The notes under the pieces: model-generated
The model's input: only the letters and a program-made list of their open reading frames with translations
Databases searched by the model: none
What the model was told of the DNA's origin: nothing
In this document: piece after piece, positions 11,173 through 23,222 of the stretch
Numbering within the stretch: position 1 is the stretch's first letter
How the letters are laid out: every line of letters starts with the position of its first letter
NCBI GenBank assembly: GCA_002104905.1
Contig: MCFE01000307.1
Coordinates: forward strand, 34,076 to 98,075
Direction of reading: 5' to 3'
Length of the DNA: 64,000 nt
DNA from: Basidiobolus meristosporus CBS 931.73
Lineage: Eukaryota; Basidiobolomycota; Basidiobolomycetes; Basidiobolales; Basidiobolaceae
Position numbers and translations under genes: made by a program

Positions 11173-13438
11173 TATCATTCATGATCACTGCAATCGCAAC
11201 ACAAAGTTTATATTCCAGAAGTGGCTATTGGAGATCGGATCCACCATGACCACCAATCGGATGCCTCGGAACAGGTAATCATGATTCAACAATTGATGCA
11301 TCATTCCTTGGGGGGGGGGGGGCGGTGTATATATGAATCAACTACTTCAGACAATCTAGACACAGCTATACCTGGAGCCTATAACCATGGGGAATAGAAC
11401 TCAGCAGATGAGGTTATAAATACACATCTACGGCCCGATAGTGCTACCAATTTTGTTCCAGGCAATAGGAGACAGAGATCTAGTTTGTCGATGAGCATAT
11501 GTAACGTTAGGCAATCAGATCGTTACATCAAATGTGGATGCAATGGCTTGCTACGTTCCAGCATAGCGTGCCCCATTGCTCTTTCCGAAACTCTAGTGGC
11601 CACTATGGATCAAGCCCACAACGGCTTGGTGAACTAGTCTTTTTGAGTCCGATGCCAACTCACTGGACAAGTTCCATTGGGTACGCGCACAATAAACTGA
11701 TATATGCAAATATACTTGACTGAGCAGAGTGGTGTTTGGCTGAAGGTAACAGATTGGGTTTTGGGGATTGGTTGAAGATGTGACTTTTGATGAAGTCAAT
11801 TATGTGTGTCTATCCACATGGTGTATGTGTCCCAAGGCGTGTTGGTGGTGAACGCCCCTTCTAAACCCTCACCACACCTTTGCCAAAGATTGGTTGGCTG
11901 ATTTCCTCAAATATAGATATCAAGGCATGAACCAGCTGGCCTAATCAGCTGAACAGCAGGCATGAGGAGCATGTTCTGATAATTCCATGTGGAATGTGAC
12001 CAGGAAAACCAAGATGGTGGCAACTGTTAGGATTCTCAGTGAAAATTTCTAGGTGAGCAGGACACATGCAATCCGAGCTTCCCAAGGAGCAAGCGAAGTC
12101 CTCTCATTATGGAGAATTGATGGGATTGAGAGTGCTCCAGCCCAAGGCAGTGGCCAGTAAACAAATGTCTAGGGTTAAAGTAGGCGCATCCATACCAGAT
12201 GCACCCAGATGGATCGTCCCCCATTTACTTTCCTAAGCCCGGATAGCCGCAACTGCGGAGACGTTTTGGGGGTCAGCAACAGGCTTGCTAATTGAGGATA
12301 TCGGAGGATGTCTGTTTCGCCCCTTACCTACAAATATGCTGATCATCACGTTCAGGAGATCTTGATAGAATATAGATGATGAGGGTAGATCTTCGGAGAA
12401 GCTTAGCTTCAACATGGTACATAGGACGCGCACGCGCAGGATTTACCAGACTGTCTCGCATGAGTAACCACCGCAACCACTACTGCATCCACAACCGCAA
12501 CCACAGCCACACTAACCCTAAAATTCCCTACCGTGGGCTTATTCCGGGAGATTTCCAGCACAATCGTCAGGTGGGAAGTGGCCAATGTTTCCTGAATCCC
12601 CATTCCCTTGATTGGAATCCAACGGACAAGTTGTAACCATAACAAGACAGCCCTTGCATACAGATTGGTATATGTTAGAGTGGCAACCATGCTTGGATAC
12701 ATGGATCTCCTCGACCTCGCTGACCGAAGGATCTAGCCGAGGCGTGCGGGAAACAACAAATATATCTCTATACATTCCGTGCCCTTTATTGGTGAGCCGG
12801 TTCTTTTTTCCGGACTCTGATAGGGGTTGGGTGGGTTCCTATGGTCCCGGCGACCAGCAGCCAAGGAGTCGTACCCCTACGCTGGCCAAACGGCTGACAA
12901 TGGCCCCCTCGCTCCTACTTGCACTGGTGCTGTTCATGCGCTCCAGAGCTCGTTGGACCTTGGGAAAGCCTCCGAAGGATTGGAGGGAACAAGGCTATAT
13001 AATTTGGGTGCCACCCGGGTCTCTTTGGACCGTACATGCCTCACGATCCACTGGGTTCCGCAATCCTTCGAAGATCTTGCAGACATACCGAGCTGCACTC
13101 GAACAAAGACAACATGGATGAATGTGGCGTTGAAAAGATCTTTTGTTTGGTGATAAGAATTGGAAAACTCACCGCCCTCATGGGTGTCCTTACTTGCTAT
13201 ACGACTCAGTTAAAATAGATCAACTGATGTGTGGGAGGGATGAAATTCAAGTGGGTTCGGGAGAGGGGGCTTTCATAGTGAAGAGATATCAATAATATAA
13301 ATAATAGATCGCTGGCGATATGATATATGATGTTCATCAGCAATCAATGAATATATCTGGAATAGGGAGATCGCGGTGCTGATTGGGTTCCCCAGGGCAT
13401 CGAGAGACTTCGCACCACCCGATTAGGTGCCGACCGTG
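11173..13438. other. intergenic, no gene recognised
   Basis: Holds a run of 13 G at 11310-11322 and an imperfect CCACAA/CCGCAA-type repeat around 12465-12515, but no frame with a recognisable domain. It ends at the 3' end of the Pcl-type cyclin. Confidence 0.45.
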
Positions 13439-14128
13439 TTAACTGATCAATGGGTGGGTGCTGTCGGTGTGGAGAAGCTTGGTGGAGTGGAAGAGTCGGA
13501 CCTGGCAAGCGGAGTTCCAGCCACAGGTGTCGAGCGGCTTGCAGTGGTCCGAGTAATCGGGGAAGAACTCGAGGGGCTCGTTTGGTGGCACATGCTGGCT
13601 CGAGTGGATCTTGAGCCGGCGGAGTTGCTGGTTTCGGACGACGATGAAATGCTCCAGGAACTTCAGCCAGGCAAAGTACTCCTCCTTCGAGACGTAGAGG
13701 TGGTATTGGATGGAGGCCAGGAACTCCACCTCCATCCGCGTGATCTCTTCTACGGGGATTCCGGCTACATTGGACCAGAACTGATTGTGAAATGTCTTGT
13801 CGTCCAGGTATTTGTTGGCCAGTAGCACTGCCATGGTGAAGATGCGAATCTCAGAGCCGGGCTGGCCCTGCAGTTGGGGGTGGGTGGCTTTGACTCGCTG
13901 TATGTACTTTAACGCAAGAAGGATCACCGAGGATGACACCTGGGTGATGAGCAGGAGCTTCTGGCAATAGTTTTTGAAAAGATTGCTTGCGCAGCTGGTA
14001 ATGGGATCAATGTCCGAGTACCATGTGAATGTGGCTACATCAGCGGCGAACGCTGCAAAACACAAGTCACTCTTGGCCATCTTGCCGGCATCGTGATGAG
14101 GCAGCAGGGCGGATGGAGTGGCTGACAT
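13439..14128 (-). CDS. Pcl1/2-like G1 cyclin (Pho85-class CDK partner)
   Basis: Intronless gene for 229 residues. The cyclin box spans about 45-165. Diagnostic stretches are VILLALKYIQRVK (68-80), LLANKYLDDKTF (102-113), GIPVEEITRMEVEFL (123-137) and LYVSKEEYFAWLKFLEHF (144-161). These are typical of fungal Pcl1/Pcl2/Pcl9 cyclins, which pair with Pho85-type kinases in cell-cycle entry and polarity (family knowledge; role inferred). The open frame extends upstream to 14188 only through a TTG codon; the first ATG is 14128, about 113 bp from an AT-repeat TATA element, so that start is used. Two Pho85-type cyclins thus lie within 13 kb, on either side of the WSD gene. Confidence 0.88.
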   Translation of the reverse strand: MSATPSALLPHHDAGKMAKSDLCFAAFAADVATFTWYSDIDPITSCASNLFKNYCQKLLLITQVSSSVILLALKYIQRVKATHPQLQGQPGSEIRIFTMAVLLANKYLDDKTFHNQFWSNVAGIPVEEITRMEVEFLASIQYHLYVSKEEYFAWLKFLEHFIVVRNQQLRRLKIHSSQHVPPNEPLEFFPDYSDHCKPLDTCGWNSACQVRLFHSTKLLHTDSTHPLIS

Positions 14129-14240
14129 AAAACAAGATATACAAGAAGGATTAAAAGAAGTAAGGACGTGTGGGGGCTTGGTGCTCAAGTGATCGGGAAG
14201 CGTAGTTGGCTAGGGGATGGCCAGAGGGGCAGCAGTCAGG

Positions 14241-14254
14241 ATATATATATATAT
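14241..14254 (-). promoter_or_regulatory. TATA-like (AT)7 element of the Pcl-like cyclin
   Basis: Seven AT dinucleotides, 113 bp upstream of the ATG at 14128. It reads as a TATA element on the minus strand and could equally be a plain microsatellite. Confidence 0.4.
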
Positions 14255-17200
14255 GCAAGCAGGCCCCATCGATAATCTCAGATTGCTCTGCTCAGACAAT
14301 ACCCGGACAGATCGTGGATTCAAGCGTCATGTCAGATGGTTAAAGCAATGCTGTGGATGTGGATAAGGAATGCCGCCGACACAAGCAGGCTGAGGGTGGT
14401 GAGGTTTTTCATCTATCTCGAAGGGGCATCACCAATCTCACAGGAGACCGATTGTACGGGGATTCACTGATGTAGCGAGGTAACCAATCACCAGCCAGAT
14501 GCGGGAAATCAGGGATTTTCGTTGAAAGATGCTCCTGTTGATAAACGGGGAAGAAGACCGAGGAGGATCTATGACGGAGCAGTATCCGTGTGAATTGCAG
14601 CAGTGGATCCAAGCGGCCAGCGGATCCAGTGGAACACAGATTAAGTAATCCTCATCAACAAACCCACGAACATTAGCGGAGGCCTGGCGGCGCGCACCAA
14701 GCCCGGGCTCGGCAGTGGCCACCGAGCGAGCATCCCGGCGTCGGCACACGGCCGCGGAGTACGAAACCCTAGCCAGCTTACTGTGCGAACATGATCCAGA
14801 TCACTGCGAAAACTAGTCTACTTTGGCCTCAGGACGGAAATGAAATGAGGCTACGGTGGAGAAACTTGACACTGAGAGCCGTTTCATAATCCACTGCTCC
14901 ACTGCTGATATCCGTTTGCCAGCATGGAGTCCACAAGGACTTGCCGATGATTTTGCCCCATGAAACCGCCTGTTTTGGCGGATGGCCGATGATACATTGG
15001 TATGAATGATCGATCCAGAAGAGTAGGAGCAGGAGCGGGAACAGGTGCTGGAGCAGGACATCATCAGCTACGCTATACACAAATCTCTGAGATAATCTTT
15101 TGAATTGGTATTTGTTCCCAAAACTGTAATACATCAAATCCCCGAACCATTGGCTTTGATGGTTGTAAGCGGGTTTAGATTTGCTACATCTCTGAAGCCA
15201 ATTCTTCCTTCTATAGATCGGAATGCCGTGCAAGTAGGCCACCGTCATATCCCTGTATTCCCGCACTCGCTGGCCGAAGCAGTCCTGGCTTGTTGATGAG
15301 CAACCCTTTCCATCGATGTATGTAGACCGATGGGGCGATAAGTGCAGACTTCGCCAATCCCTCTGGCTTCTCATCTGTGACGTAAGGCCAGCCCAAGTTC
15401 CTCCAGCCGGTCTGTCATGCCGATACGAATCCGTTCAAGATACCATTACCCAGCATCTGTATCCGTAGTAGATACCTCTAACGTGATGACCACCACCGCT
15501 GCAAACCTTGGGGGAGCACCAGCCCGTCGCTGTCTCCGAATTGCCCCATGGCCGACGCCTGGCGCCTTCCCCAAGTGCTTCGCAACTGCGCCGTGGGCCG
15601 ACATCGGGGGAAGGACATGTGGAGAGATCGCCTCAAACTTGAATCGCAAGGGTCATTGGGAACGATGCGAGGTTTCCTGGATAAGATGATGTGGCACGGC
15701 AAGCTACCCGATCTGCTTCTCACCATACGGAATGTGCGGCCATGGAGAAGGGCTAGATCCGCGGTAGGCCCATCGCTGACTGTCGGGATGATGGGAAGGC
15801 GCGGGCATTCAGATGGTGGCATCAGCGAGGAGCTCCCATTCCCCGACGGATCATCCACCCAGCGACATTGTTTGTTTCTTCGTGGCTGCAGCTGAGATAG
15901 CTTGCCGGCCCGGAGCATTTTTGGGATTGTGGTGGTTTCGCGTTCTCGATGCGCGCACAAATCAAGGAATCGGAGAATTTCCTGGTCGCCGAGTAATCTG
16001 GCGAAGACCCATCCACTGTATTACGTCAAAAATCCTTCATTTACCCACAAGTGATGAGCATCCGGATTCTCACGATGTCGACGCCAGTCCTCCAGCGAAG
16101 AGATGTAGATTCATGCACTCGTACTCGCACCCGCACCCAAGCCAAACCTGCAGCTTTAGTCAGTTGTATCACATTTGGACGTTGGTGAATACATTGGTGA
16201 CATCCACACACTGTTGTTTGGACTTTTCTTCCGCAACCGACCAGTTCTAAGTTATCATGATGAGAGGAACCCGAGGGGTACAGGTTGCCAAATTAGGTCA
16301 TATAGAAATGCCCATTTCTAGACTGATAAACCAGCTTCGTACCCATCGACCATTATAGAATAAATTCCTTCGTGCTAATGCAGGTCGCTTGCGTTGTAAC
16401 CTTAGGACTCGGTGTGCCAGCAAAACCACTGGCCCACCTCGCCTCGGATGCCTCAGCGAAGTGTCTGCGCAGTGGATGGCGCCCGAAGTGCGTTTCGCGC
16501 GAGATCCTGAGCACCCGGCCGGCAACGAGGCATTTGCCTCGGCTGTCTACCCGCTGCCCACAACACGGCATGTGTCATCCAGTGTCGCAGTGTCCCAGAG
16601 GGCTGCTCTATTAGTCCAATCGACTCCAACCCCCCATCCGGCCCACTAGAGCTGGAGACGCTTGCTAATCACATCTTTACCGTATTTCCTTATCGGACCG
16701 CTGATGTAGCATCCACCCAACCACATATATTCTTGTAATTGGAGGTATACCATGAATGGCCATATCCGTCCTGTGCATTACACCCAAACGATATTAGAGG
16801 TTGTATTGCAAATAGTGGGCTACCAGGAATGCTCATTGGAGCAGAGAGCGCTGGTTAGACGCTGCCAAATCTCTACCCAAGCTGGGTTGCCTATTTGGGA
16901 GAATTCAGTGTTTGTATTCCACACATCTCAACAATCCCATATATATACTTGCAGGGGAATGACTCGACATCATTGTGAATCCCACCCATGTCCCATCACT
17001 GATATCACTATTGCAGGCAAGCTGAATGTTTTGTGCTTCCCTGGAGTCGAGCACAGGTGTGAGTACAGGCGGTAGAATATCTGCGCGCAGAATGATGTGA
17101 ATGGTCAATCCTATGCTCGGTACATGCCAACCACAAGCACAGGCATTGGTACAAGCCAGATCCTCCACCATCGATGCCCTGCCAGAATGCATCCGAGCAT

Positions 17201-18416
17201 ATCTGTTCGCTCGCTGTAGAGGCCAGACGCTATTGGGTCCTCGAATGCATGAGTGCGACCCCTCCCGTATGCTTTCTCAAGTTGCCTTTGACTGGGTTCC
17301 GCGGAGTAGATGCGTCATGTATCTATTTACCAGGCCCGGGCATCGTGCGCTCTTTCATTTCTGAGCTCAACACCGCACACCAGGTAGCAAGGAGGTTGCT
17401 TCTTGGTATGGGGTCACGAAGACAGCCGACAAGGAATTCCAACTTCCGGCAGCCTCCACCTCTACCTCGAGTGCCAGGTGGAATGACAAGGGTGCGCCAG
17501 TTGAATCCCCATTTCTTGTTTTGCTCCCTAGACATACGTAAAACGATGGTTTACTGGCTTTGAAGCCATGTCAAGAATCGCAAATCACCGGACTTATGTT
17601 GCAATCAGGGTTAGGGATGGGAATCCATCGAGTGTTGCATCTAGACTCGCCCCAACTTTGGTTTTGGCATGAATTTGCAGCGGAGGGTAGCCGTGGATTT
17701 TTGTTCGTAGGTTTGGTGCCCTTTCGCACTCCACTAATTTTGCGCAACGTTCCAGTCATACAAGGTTGAGTAACTAGGGAATGATGACTAAATCTAAGCC
17801 ATGGAGATTTAAAGCGAGCGGATGGGTGGGCTTGAAAACGGTGCGCCACTTTAATAAGGATTCGTCCAACCGGTAATACATTGCAATGCGATGCATGATA
17901 AGCTTTAGGAACCTCGCATGAGATTCTGCTGTGCTGAGTAGACCATCTCGATTGGGCACTGCATTTGTGGTGCATTATTTAAGTTGCAATATACCTTACA
18001 TTACTCGGGCTGCTTAACCCGGAATGCTTAATAGAGTAGTAGATCCTGTGATATTCATCACTGTGCCCTGCTACAGGCTGAATTCATGGGTAGGCTTCTG
18101 TGCAAAAATGACCTAGTTTAAGCAGACCCATCTGCCTACTAATAGGTGATATACAAGAGCTTAAGACTTAAGTTGTATTTCTTTGTGAAAGTAGTGAGTA
18201 GCTGACAACCCTATCTAGTATGAATGCTAGATAATCTAGTCTCCATGCAAAAAAAATGTGTGCTTGTTTGCTAAATACCCTATGAAAGATAACTTTGATG
18301 TGCCTGTCAAAGTGCCATTGCAATAATTGTATCCCCCAACCAAGGGGTATTGATTCCATGAAAGCACCATGTACAGACTACCAGATAAAAACTACACATT
18401 GGACTTCTCAAAAACC
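14255..18416. other. intergenic, no gene recognised
   Basis: About 4.1 kb. Several overlapping frames on both strands between 14800 and 17600 are long because of locally higher GC, but none has a convincing domain. A WMAPEV stretch at about 16470 resembles the kinase activation-segment motif, but no other kinase motif is nearby. Composition turns AT-rich from about 17990 at the edge of the transposon block. Confidence 0.4.
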
Positions 18417-18765
18417 TGTTGTAAAAATTTGTAATTCCACCTAAATTTTCACCTAACTTGGTCACTGATATCATTACCTTCAAATCCTAGAGAATACTGA
18501 CTAAATTTCTTGTTGGGATTTACTTGGAATATTTTCACCAAAATACCAGGTACCCAGAACATGAAAATTCTCAAAGTTGCCCAATCAGCCCCAAACTTTG
18601 CACACATGCTATTAGGACCTTCCTTAGCCTATTCAACTTGTTTGTTATGCCAAGACCATGTAAAAGTATAAATACTACTTTTACATTTAATGAATCATTA
18701 AGTGAAAACCACATAATCTACTTGTCCTCCCAATCAGTTCCAATATCTCCAAGACTCTTATAACA
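18417..18765 (+). repeat. 5' LTR of Copia-A0
   Basis: 349 bp, TGTTGTAAAAATTTG...CTCTTATAACA. It contains GTAAAAGTATAAATAC with the TATA box inside an inverted repeat. One substitution breaks the usual TTACAACA end. Confidence 0.9.
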
Positions 18766-18779
18766 GGTTATGAGCCCCA
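18766..18779 (+). promoter_or_regulatory. Copia-A primer-binding site
   Basis: GGTTATGAGCCCCA follows the LTR directly. It is complementary to the anticodon arm of a fungal methionine tRNA (…GGGCTCATAACC…, anticodon CAT). This is the half-tRNA priming mode described for Drosophila copia, not the usual 3'-CCA priming. The gag ATG lies inside this site. Confidence 0.65.
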
Positions 18780-18887
18780 AACTATCACTCTCTGCAATGT
18801 CTACAACTGCTCTTACTGGAATTTTTCCCCCTGCTGAAAAGTTGGATGGATCTAACTACCAAGTGTGGAAGGTGAAGATGAAGATGC

Positions 18888-19236
18888 TGTTGTAAGAGTC
18901 TTGGAGATATTGGAAGTGATTGGGAGAACAAGTAGATTATGTGGTTTTCACTTAATGATTTATTGATTGTAAAAGTAGTATTTATACTTTTACCAAGTCT
19001 TGGCATAACAAACACGTAGAATAGGTTAAGGAAGGTCCCAAGAACATGTGTGCAAAGTTTGGGCTGTTTGGACAACTTTGAGAATTTTCATGTTCTGGGT
19101 ACCTGGTATTTTGGTGAAAATATTCTAAGTAAATCCCGACAAGGAATTTGGTCAGTATTCTCTAGGATTTGAAGGTAATGATCTAAGTGACTAAGTTAGG
19201 TGAAAATTTAGGTGGAATTACGAATTTTTTACAACA
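18888..19236 (-). repeat. 3' LTR of Copia-A1
   Basis: 349 bp, TGTTGTAAGAG...TTTTACAACA as read on the plus strand. It differs from the 5' LTR (23223-23571) only at a GAAAATTT/GAATATTT site and at a CGAA/CAAA site. Confidence 0.93.
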
Positions 19237-19247
19237 TTCCCACTCAG

Positions 19248-22200
19248 CTAAATGTTCATACTGACTAGTCCTAATTTTGACCTAAGATATTCAAACTTGT
19301 CTCTAGCTAATGGTTTGGTAAATATGTCTGCAATCATTTCATCTGTAGGACAGTAAACTAAGCTAGCTAAGTTATTCTCTATAGCTTCACGTATGAAATG
19401 ATATCTAATATCTATGTGCTTGGTTCTAGCATGAAAAGTTGGATTTCTACCTAATTGTATAAATCCTTGATTATCTTGAAATAAAGTAATAGGCGTTTTT
19501 TGACATAGGCCTAAATCTGTAAAGAGTTTTCTTAACCACATTGCTTCTTTTGTAGCTTCACAGGCTGCCATATACTCTGCCTCTGTAGTAGAAAGTGCTA
19601 CGGTTGGTTGCTTTCTTGAATTCCATGAAATTGCTCCTTTACAGTAAAGAAAGGTGTATCCTGTGGTGGATCTTCTGTCTTCCAAATTTTGTCCCCAATC
19701 AGCATCAGAGTATCCCGCAAGGTCCTGTTCTGAATCCTTATAAGTGTATCTTAAGCAAATATCAGCAGTTCCTTTTAGGTATCTAAAAATCCGCTTAACT
19801 GCTGCAATATGATCAGATCCATAATTCTGATTATGTTGGCTGACAACTCACACTGAATATGAGATATCTGGATGTGTTCCAAGCATGATATACATCAGAC
19901 TGCCGACCATAGATTGATAAGGAAAGTCAGGGCTTTCAGATGGCACCAAGCTCTCTTGATTTGGTTGAGTTCTGACCAAGTTAAGGTTTGTCTCCATTGG
20001 GGTAGCTGCCGGTTTACAGTCTTCCATTTTGTACTTCTTTAGTATATCTTGAATATACTTGGATTGGCTTAGGGTGATGGTCTGGGTACTTCTGTCTATA
20101 GAGAACTTAATCCCTAAGTAGTAACTAAGTTCTCCTAGATCAGACATCTTGAACTCCTTAGATAGGTTGGATTTAGTCTCTTCTAATGTTTCTAGGTTAT
20201 TGGCGCCTATAATAAGATCATCCACATATAGAGCTAATAGAACTGAATTTGCTCTATCTGGCTTATAGTATATACTATAGTCAGCATTACTTCTTTTGAA
20301 ACTCAAAGATTCCAAATAAGAATCTATCTTGCAATTCCAGGCTCTTGGTGATTGTTTGAGACCATATAGTGACTTTTTAAGCTTGCAGACCAAATGGGGG
20401 TTATCTTGGTCAGCAAACCCATCAGGCTGGTCCATATACACGTCCTCATCAAGTTCTCCATTCAAAAATGCAGTTTTTACATCCATTTGATGAATAAAAA
20501 ACTTATATTTGGCTGCAATAGCCAATATTATTCTGATGGATTTAAACTTGGCTACCGGGGCAAAGGTCACAGTATAGTCAAGTCCTTTTGTTTGAGAGTA
20601 TCCTTTGGCTACAAGTCTTGCTTTGTATCTTTCAATTTACCATCAGCCTTGTATTTTGTCTTGAAGACCCATCTGCATCCAATTGATTTTTGGTTGATTG
20701 GTAATTTGACTAAGTCCCAAGTTTGATTTTCCATCAGGGCCTGATATTCCTCAGTCATTGCAGATCTCCAAAACTTTGTCTGAGGGCTATTTAGGGCCTC
20801 TTTTACAGTCTGGGGCTCATCAATATGGACTGAGTAGGCATAGGCTAAGTTTGTACCCTCATTGATATAGTAATTTGGGCTATTTCTTGTCCGATTTGAT
20901 CTCCGGGCATTTGATACTGGAATGATCATTTCTGGGATATTCCTGGGCACTGATTCTGGCTGAACCACGGTTGTAGAGTCCTCTGGAGTGAAAAAATTTT
21001 CATTGTTTTGCTATGATTCAATCCTGACAATTGGTGGACTTGAGATCAAATTTTTGTCATCATCTGATGTCATTTTTTGTGAAAATTTTGAATTTTCATC
21101 AAACAACACATCCCTGGACTTGATAAGCTTCTTTGCTTTGGTATTGTAGAGTCTGTATGCCTTACTCTCATTGCAGTAGCCCAAAAATATGCATTTTACA
21201 CTTTTTGGCTCAAATTTTGACTGATTTCCGGCCAGTTTTTTGGCATATGCTGTACACCCAAATATTCTTAGATGTTCTGCACTTGGTCTGTATCCATACC
21301 ATGCTTCAAATGGAGTAGAATCACGAAGTATTCTGTTATAACTCCTATTTTTAAGATATACAGCAGTGGCAACTGATTCCGCCCAAAAATCATAGGATAA
21401 TTTTTGTTCATGGATCATAGATCTTGCCATATCAATTATTGATCTGTTAGCTTGTTCTGCTACTCCATTTTGCTGTGGGGAGTATGGTACAGTAGTCTCT
21501 TGCTTTATCCCATGAATTTTGCAGAAGTGGATGAAGAGTTTTGAGGTATATTCTCCACCATTGTCAGAGCGTATTTTCTTGATTTTTTCACCAGTTTCTC
21601 TCTCCACCATGGCTTTAAACTCCCTGAGCTTAGACAGAGCTTCTTCCTTTCTCTCCATGAAGTAGACCCACGTGTATCTTGTATAATCATCAATAAAAGT
21701 GATTAAATACTTCATCCCACCTAAGGATACATTTTGCATAGGTCCACACAGATCTGAGTGAATTAGATCTAATTTTTTCTTAGTTTTGATTAACTCAGAG
21801 CTCTTGAACAGTTGTCTGGCTTGTTTCCCATATATGCAGGCTTCACAGTGCTCCAAATTAGCAAGGGGATCAATATTTACTCCAGAAATTAGCTGATCTT
21901 TGATCATTTTACGCAAATAATCAAAATTGATGTGTTCAAATCTCCTGTGCCAAAGCATTGGTGTTTCTTCATTTAAGTTACTTATATTGGCTTCTAGATA
22001 TGATTGAATATAAGTCAACTTGTATAGATTCTGATCTCTGATGCCCAAAGCAATATGGGCACCATTTTGATCAGTGATCCTGCATCCAGAATTGTCAAAA
22101 CTGAAACTGAGTCCTTCTGCTGTGGCCTTGCTTACAGAGAGAAGGTTCTTGGCTATTTCTGGTACATAGAGTACTTCTTTAAAGGTCAGTGTATGACTTC

Positions 22201-23218
22201 CTTCACTGCTTCTAAGGTTTACTTGGATAGTTCCTTCTCCCACTGCATCAAGTGTTCTATCGTCACCCATGAAAACCTTCTTAATTGGAATTTCTTGATA
22301 TTGGGTAAAAAGTTCTTTTTGGTGTGTAAAGTGTTGAGAAGCTCCAGAGTCAATATACCACGTCTGAGAATCCTTGTTTGTGGTCATATTTAGTGCAGAT
22401 ATGAATAGTCTATCTTCAGTTGTTGCAGCATTTCCATATTCAGGCTTCTTTTGCTGATAATCTCTCTTTTTGAAACACCGGTCTGATGTGTGTCCTTTCC
22501 TTTTGCAGTAGTTGCAAAATAGGTTGCTGTTGCCTTTGTAGGGTCTTGGGTACCTCCTTTGTTGGTTATCATTGCTTATTAAAGCATTTTCTTCTTCCTT
22601 CTTATTGGCGCTTGATTTTCTTAATTCTTCATCCAGGAGCCTTCCATATATGTAATTTAAGGTCAAATCTTCAGTTCTGGACTCTAGGGCTGATACAAGG
22701 CCCTGAAACTTGTCTGTCAGGCTATTCAGGATGGTAACTATCACATCCTCATCAGTAGTTGGTACACCCACAGATTCCATCTCATCTACCAGCAGGGTAA
22801 TTCTGTTAATTAGATTTTTCATTTCTTCTCCTGGCAGTATCTTTGTAGTAAAGAATTTTCTTCTCAGATACATTTTCTTGGCAGCTGAACATGACTGGTA
22901 GGTGCCTTCTAATGCTTTCCAGGCATTCTTTGCAGTTTTTGCTCTTGAGCATTGAATTAGCAATTTGTCCTTGACATTAAGGCAAATGCAGTTAAAGGCA
23001 CTTTGTTCTTTCTTCTGGTACTTCAAGGCTTCCTCTCCCACGTTTTTAGGAGGGCATTCTTCTCCCATGACAATATCCCAAAGGCCTCTTTCTTGTAGCA
23101 GCATCTTCATCTTCACCTTCCACACTTGGTAGTTAGATTCATCCAACTTTTCAGCAGAGGGAAAAATTCCAGTAATAGCAGTAGTAGACATTGCAGAGAG
23201 TGACAGCTTGGGGCTCAT
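19248..23218 (-). pseudogene. gag-pol polyprotein gene of Copia-A1 (two stops, one frameshift)
   Basis: Otherwise one frame of about 1323 codons, from the ATG inside the primer site. Domains in order: gag (UBN2-like, from about residue 25), zinc knuckle CNYCKRKGHTSDRC, protease (YIDSGASQHF), GAG-pre-integrase HHCC, integrase core (DDYTRYTW, SDNGGEY, QQNGVAE), reverse transcriptase ([29 protein letters not shown]) and RNase H (GYSDADWG, STTEAEYMAAC). Lesions against sister copies: GAG to TAG at about 21012, a one-base loss at about 20635, and a glycine codon to TGA at about 19850. The 799-codon frame from gag through integrase is open, so gag, protease and integrase could still be made, but not a full pol. 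Confidence 0.9.
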
Positions 23219-23222
23219 AACC
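23208..23222 (-). promoter_or_regulatory. primer-binding site of Copia-A1
   Basis: Directly inside the 5' LTR. The minus strand reads GGTTATGAGCCCCAA, matching the Met-tRNA anticodon arm rather than a tRNA 3' end. The gag ATG (23218) is the ATG within this site. Confidence 0.65.

Noticed and set aside
12409-12702. Valine/alanine-repeat frame on the minus strand
   Set aside because: The repeat comes from an imperfect CCACAA-type trinucleotide tract; no start context or domain.
14813-15960. Overlapping frames on both strands between the Pcl-like cyclin and the transposon block
   Set aside because: Several mutually exclusive frames of 80-180 codons without domains; likely due to base composition. 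A spliced unknown gene cannot be excluded.
16389-16649. Possible protein-kinase fragment (QWMAPEV at about 16470)
   Set aside because: The motif resembles the kinase activation segment, but no HRD, DFG or C-lobe motif is present in any frame nearby. The frame is in a locally GC-rich patch that also opens other frames.
17590-17620. Telomere-like GGGTTAGGG near 17605
   Set aside because: Only a single and a partial unit; expected by chance, unlike the 2.7-unit patch at 59594.
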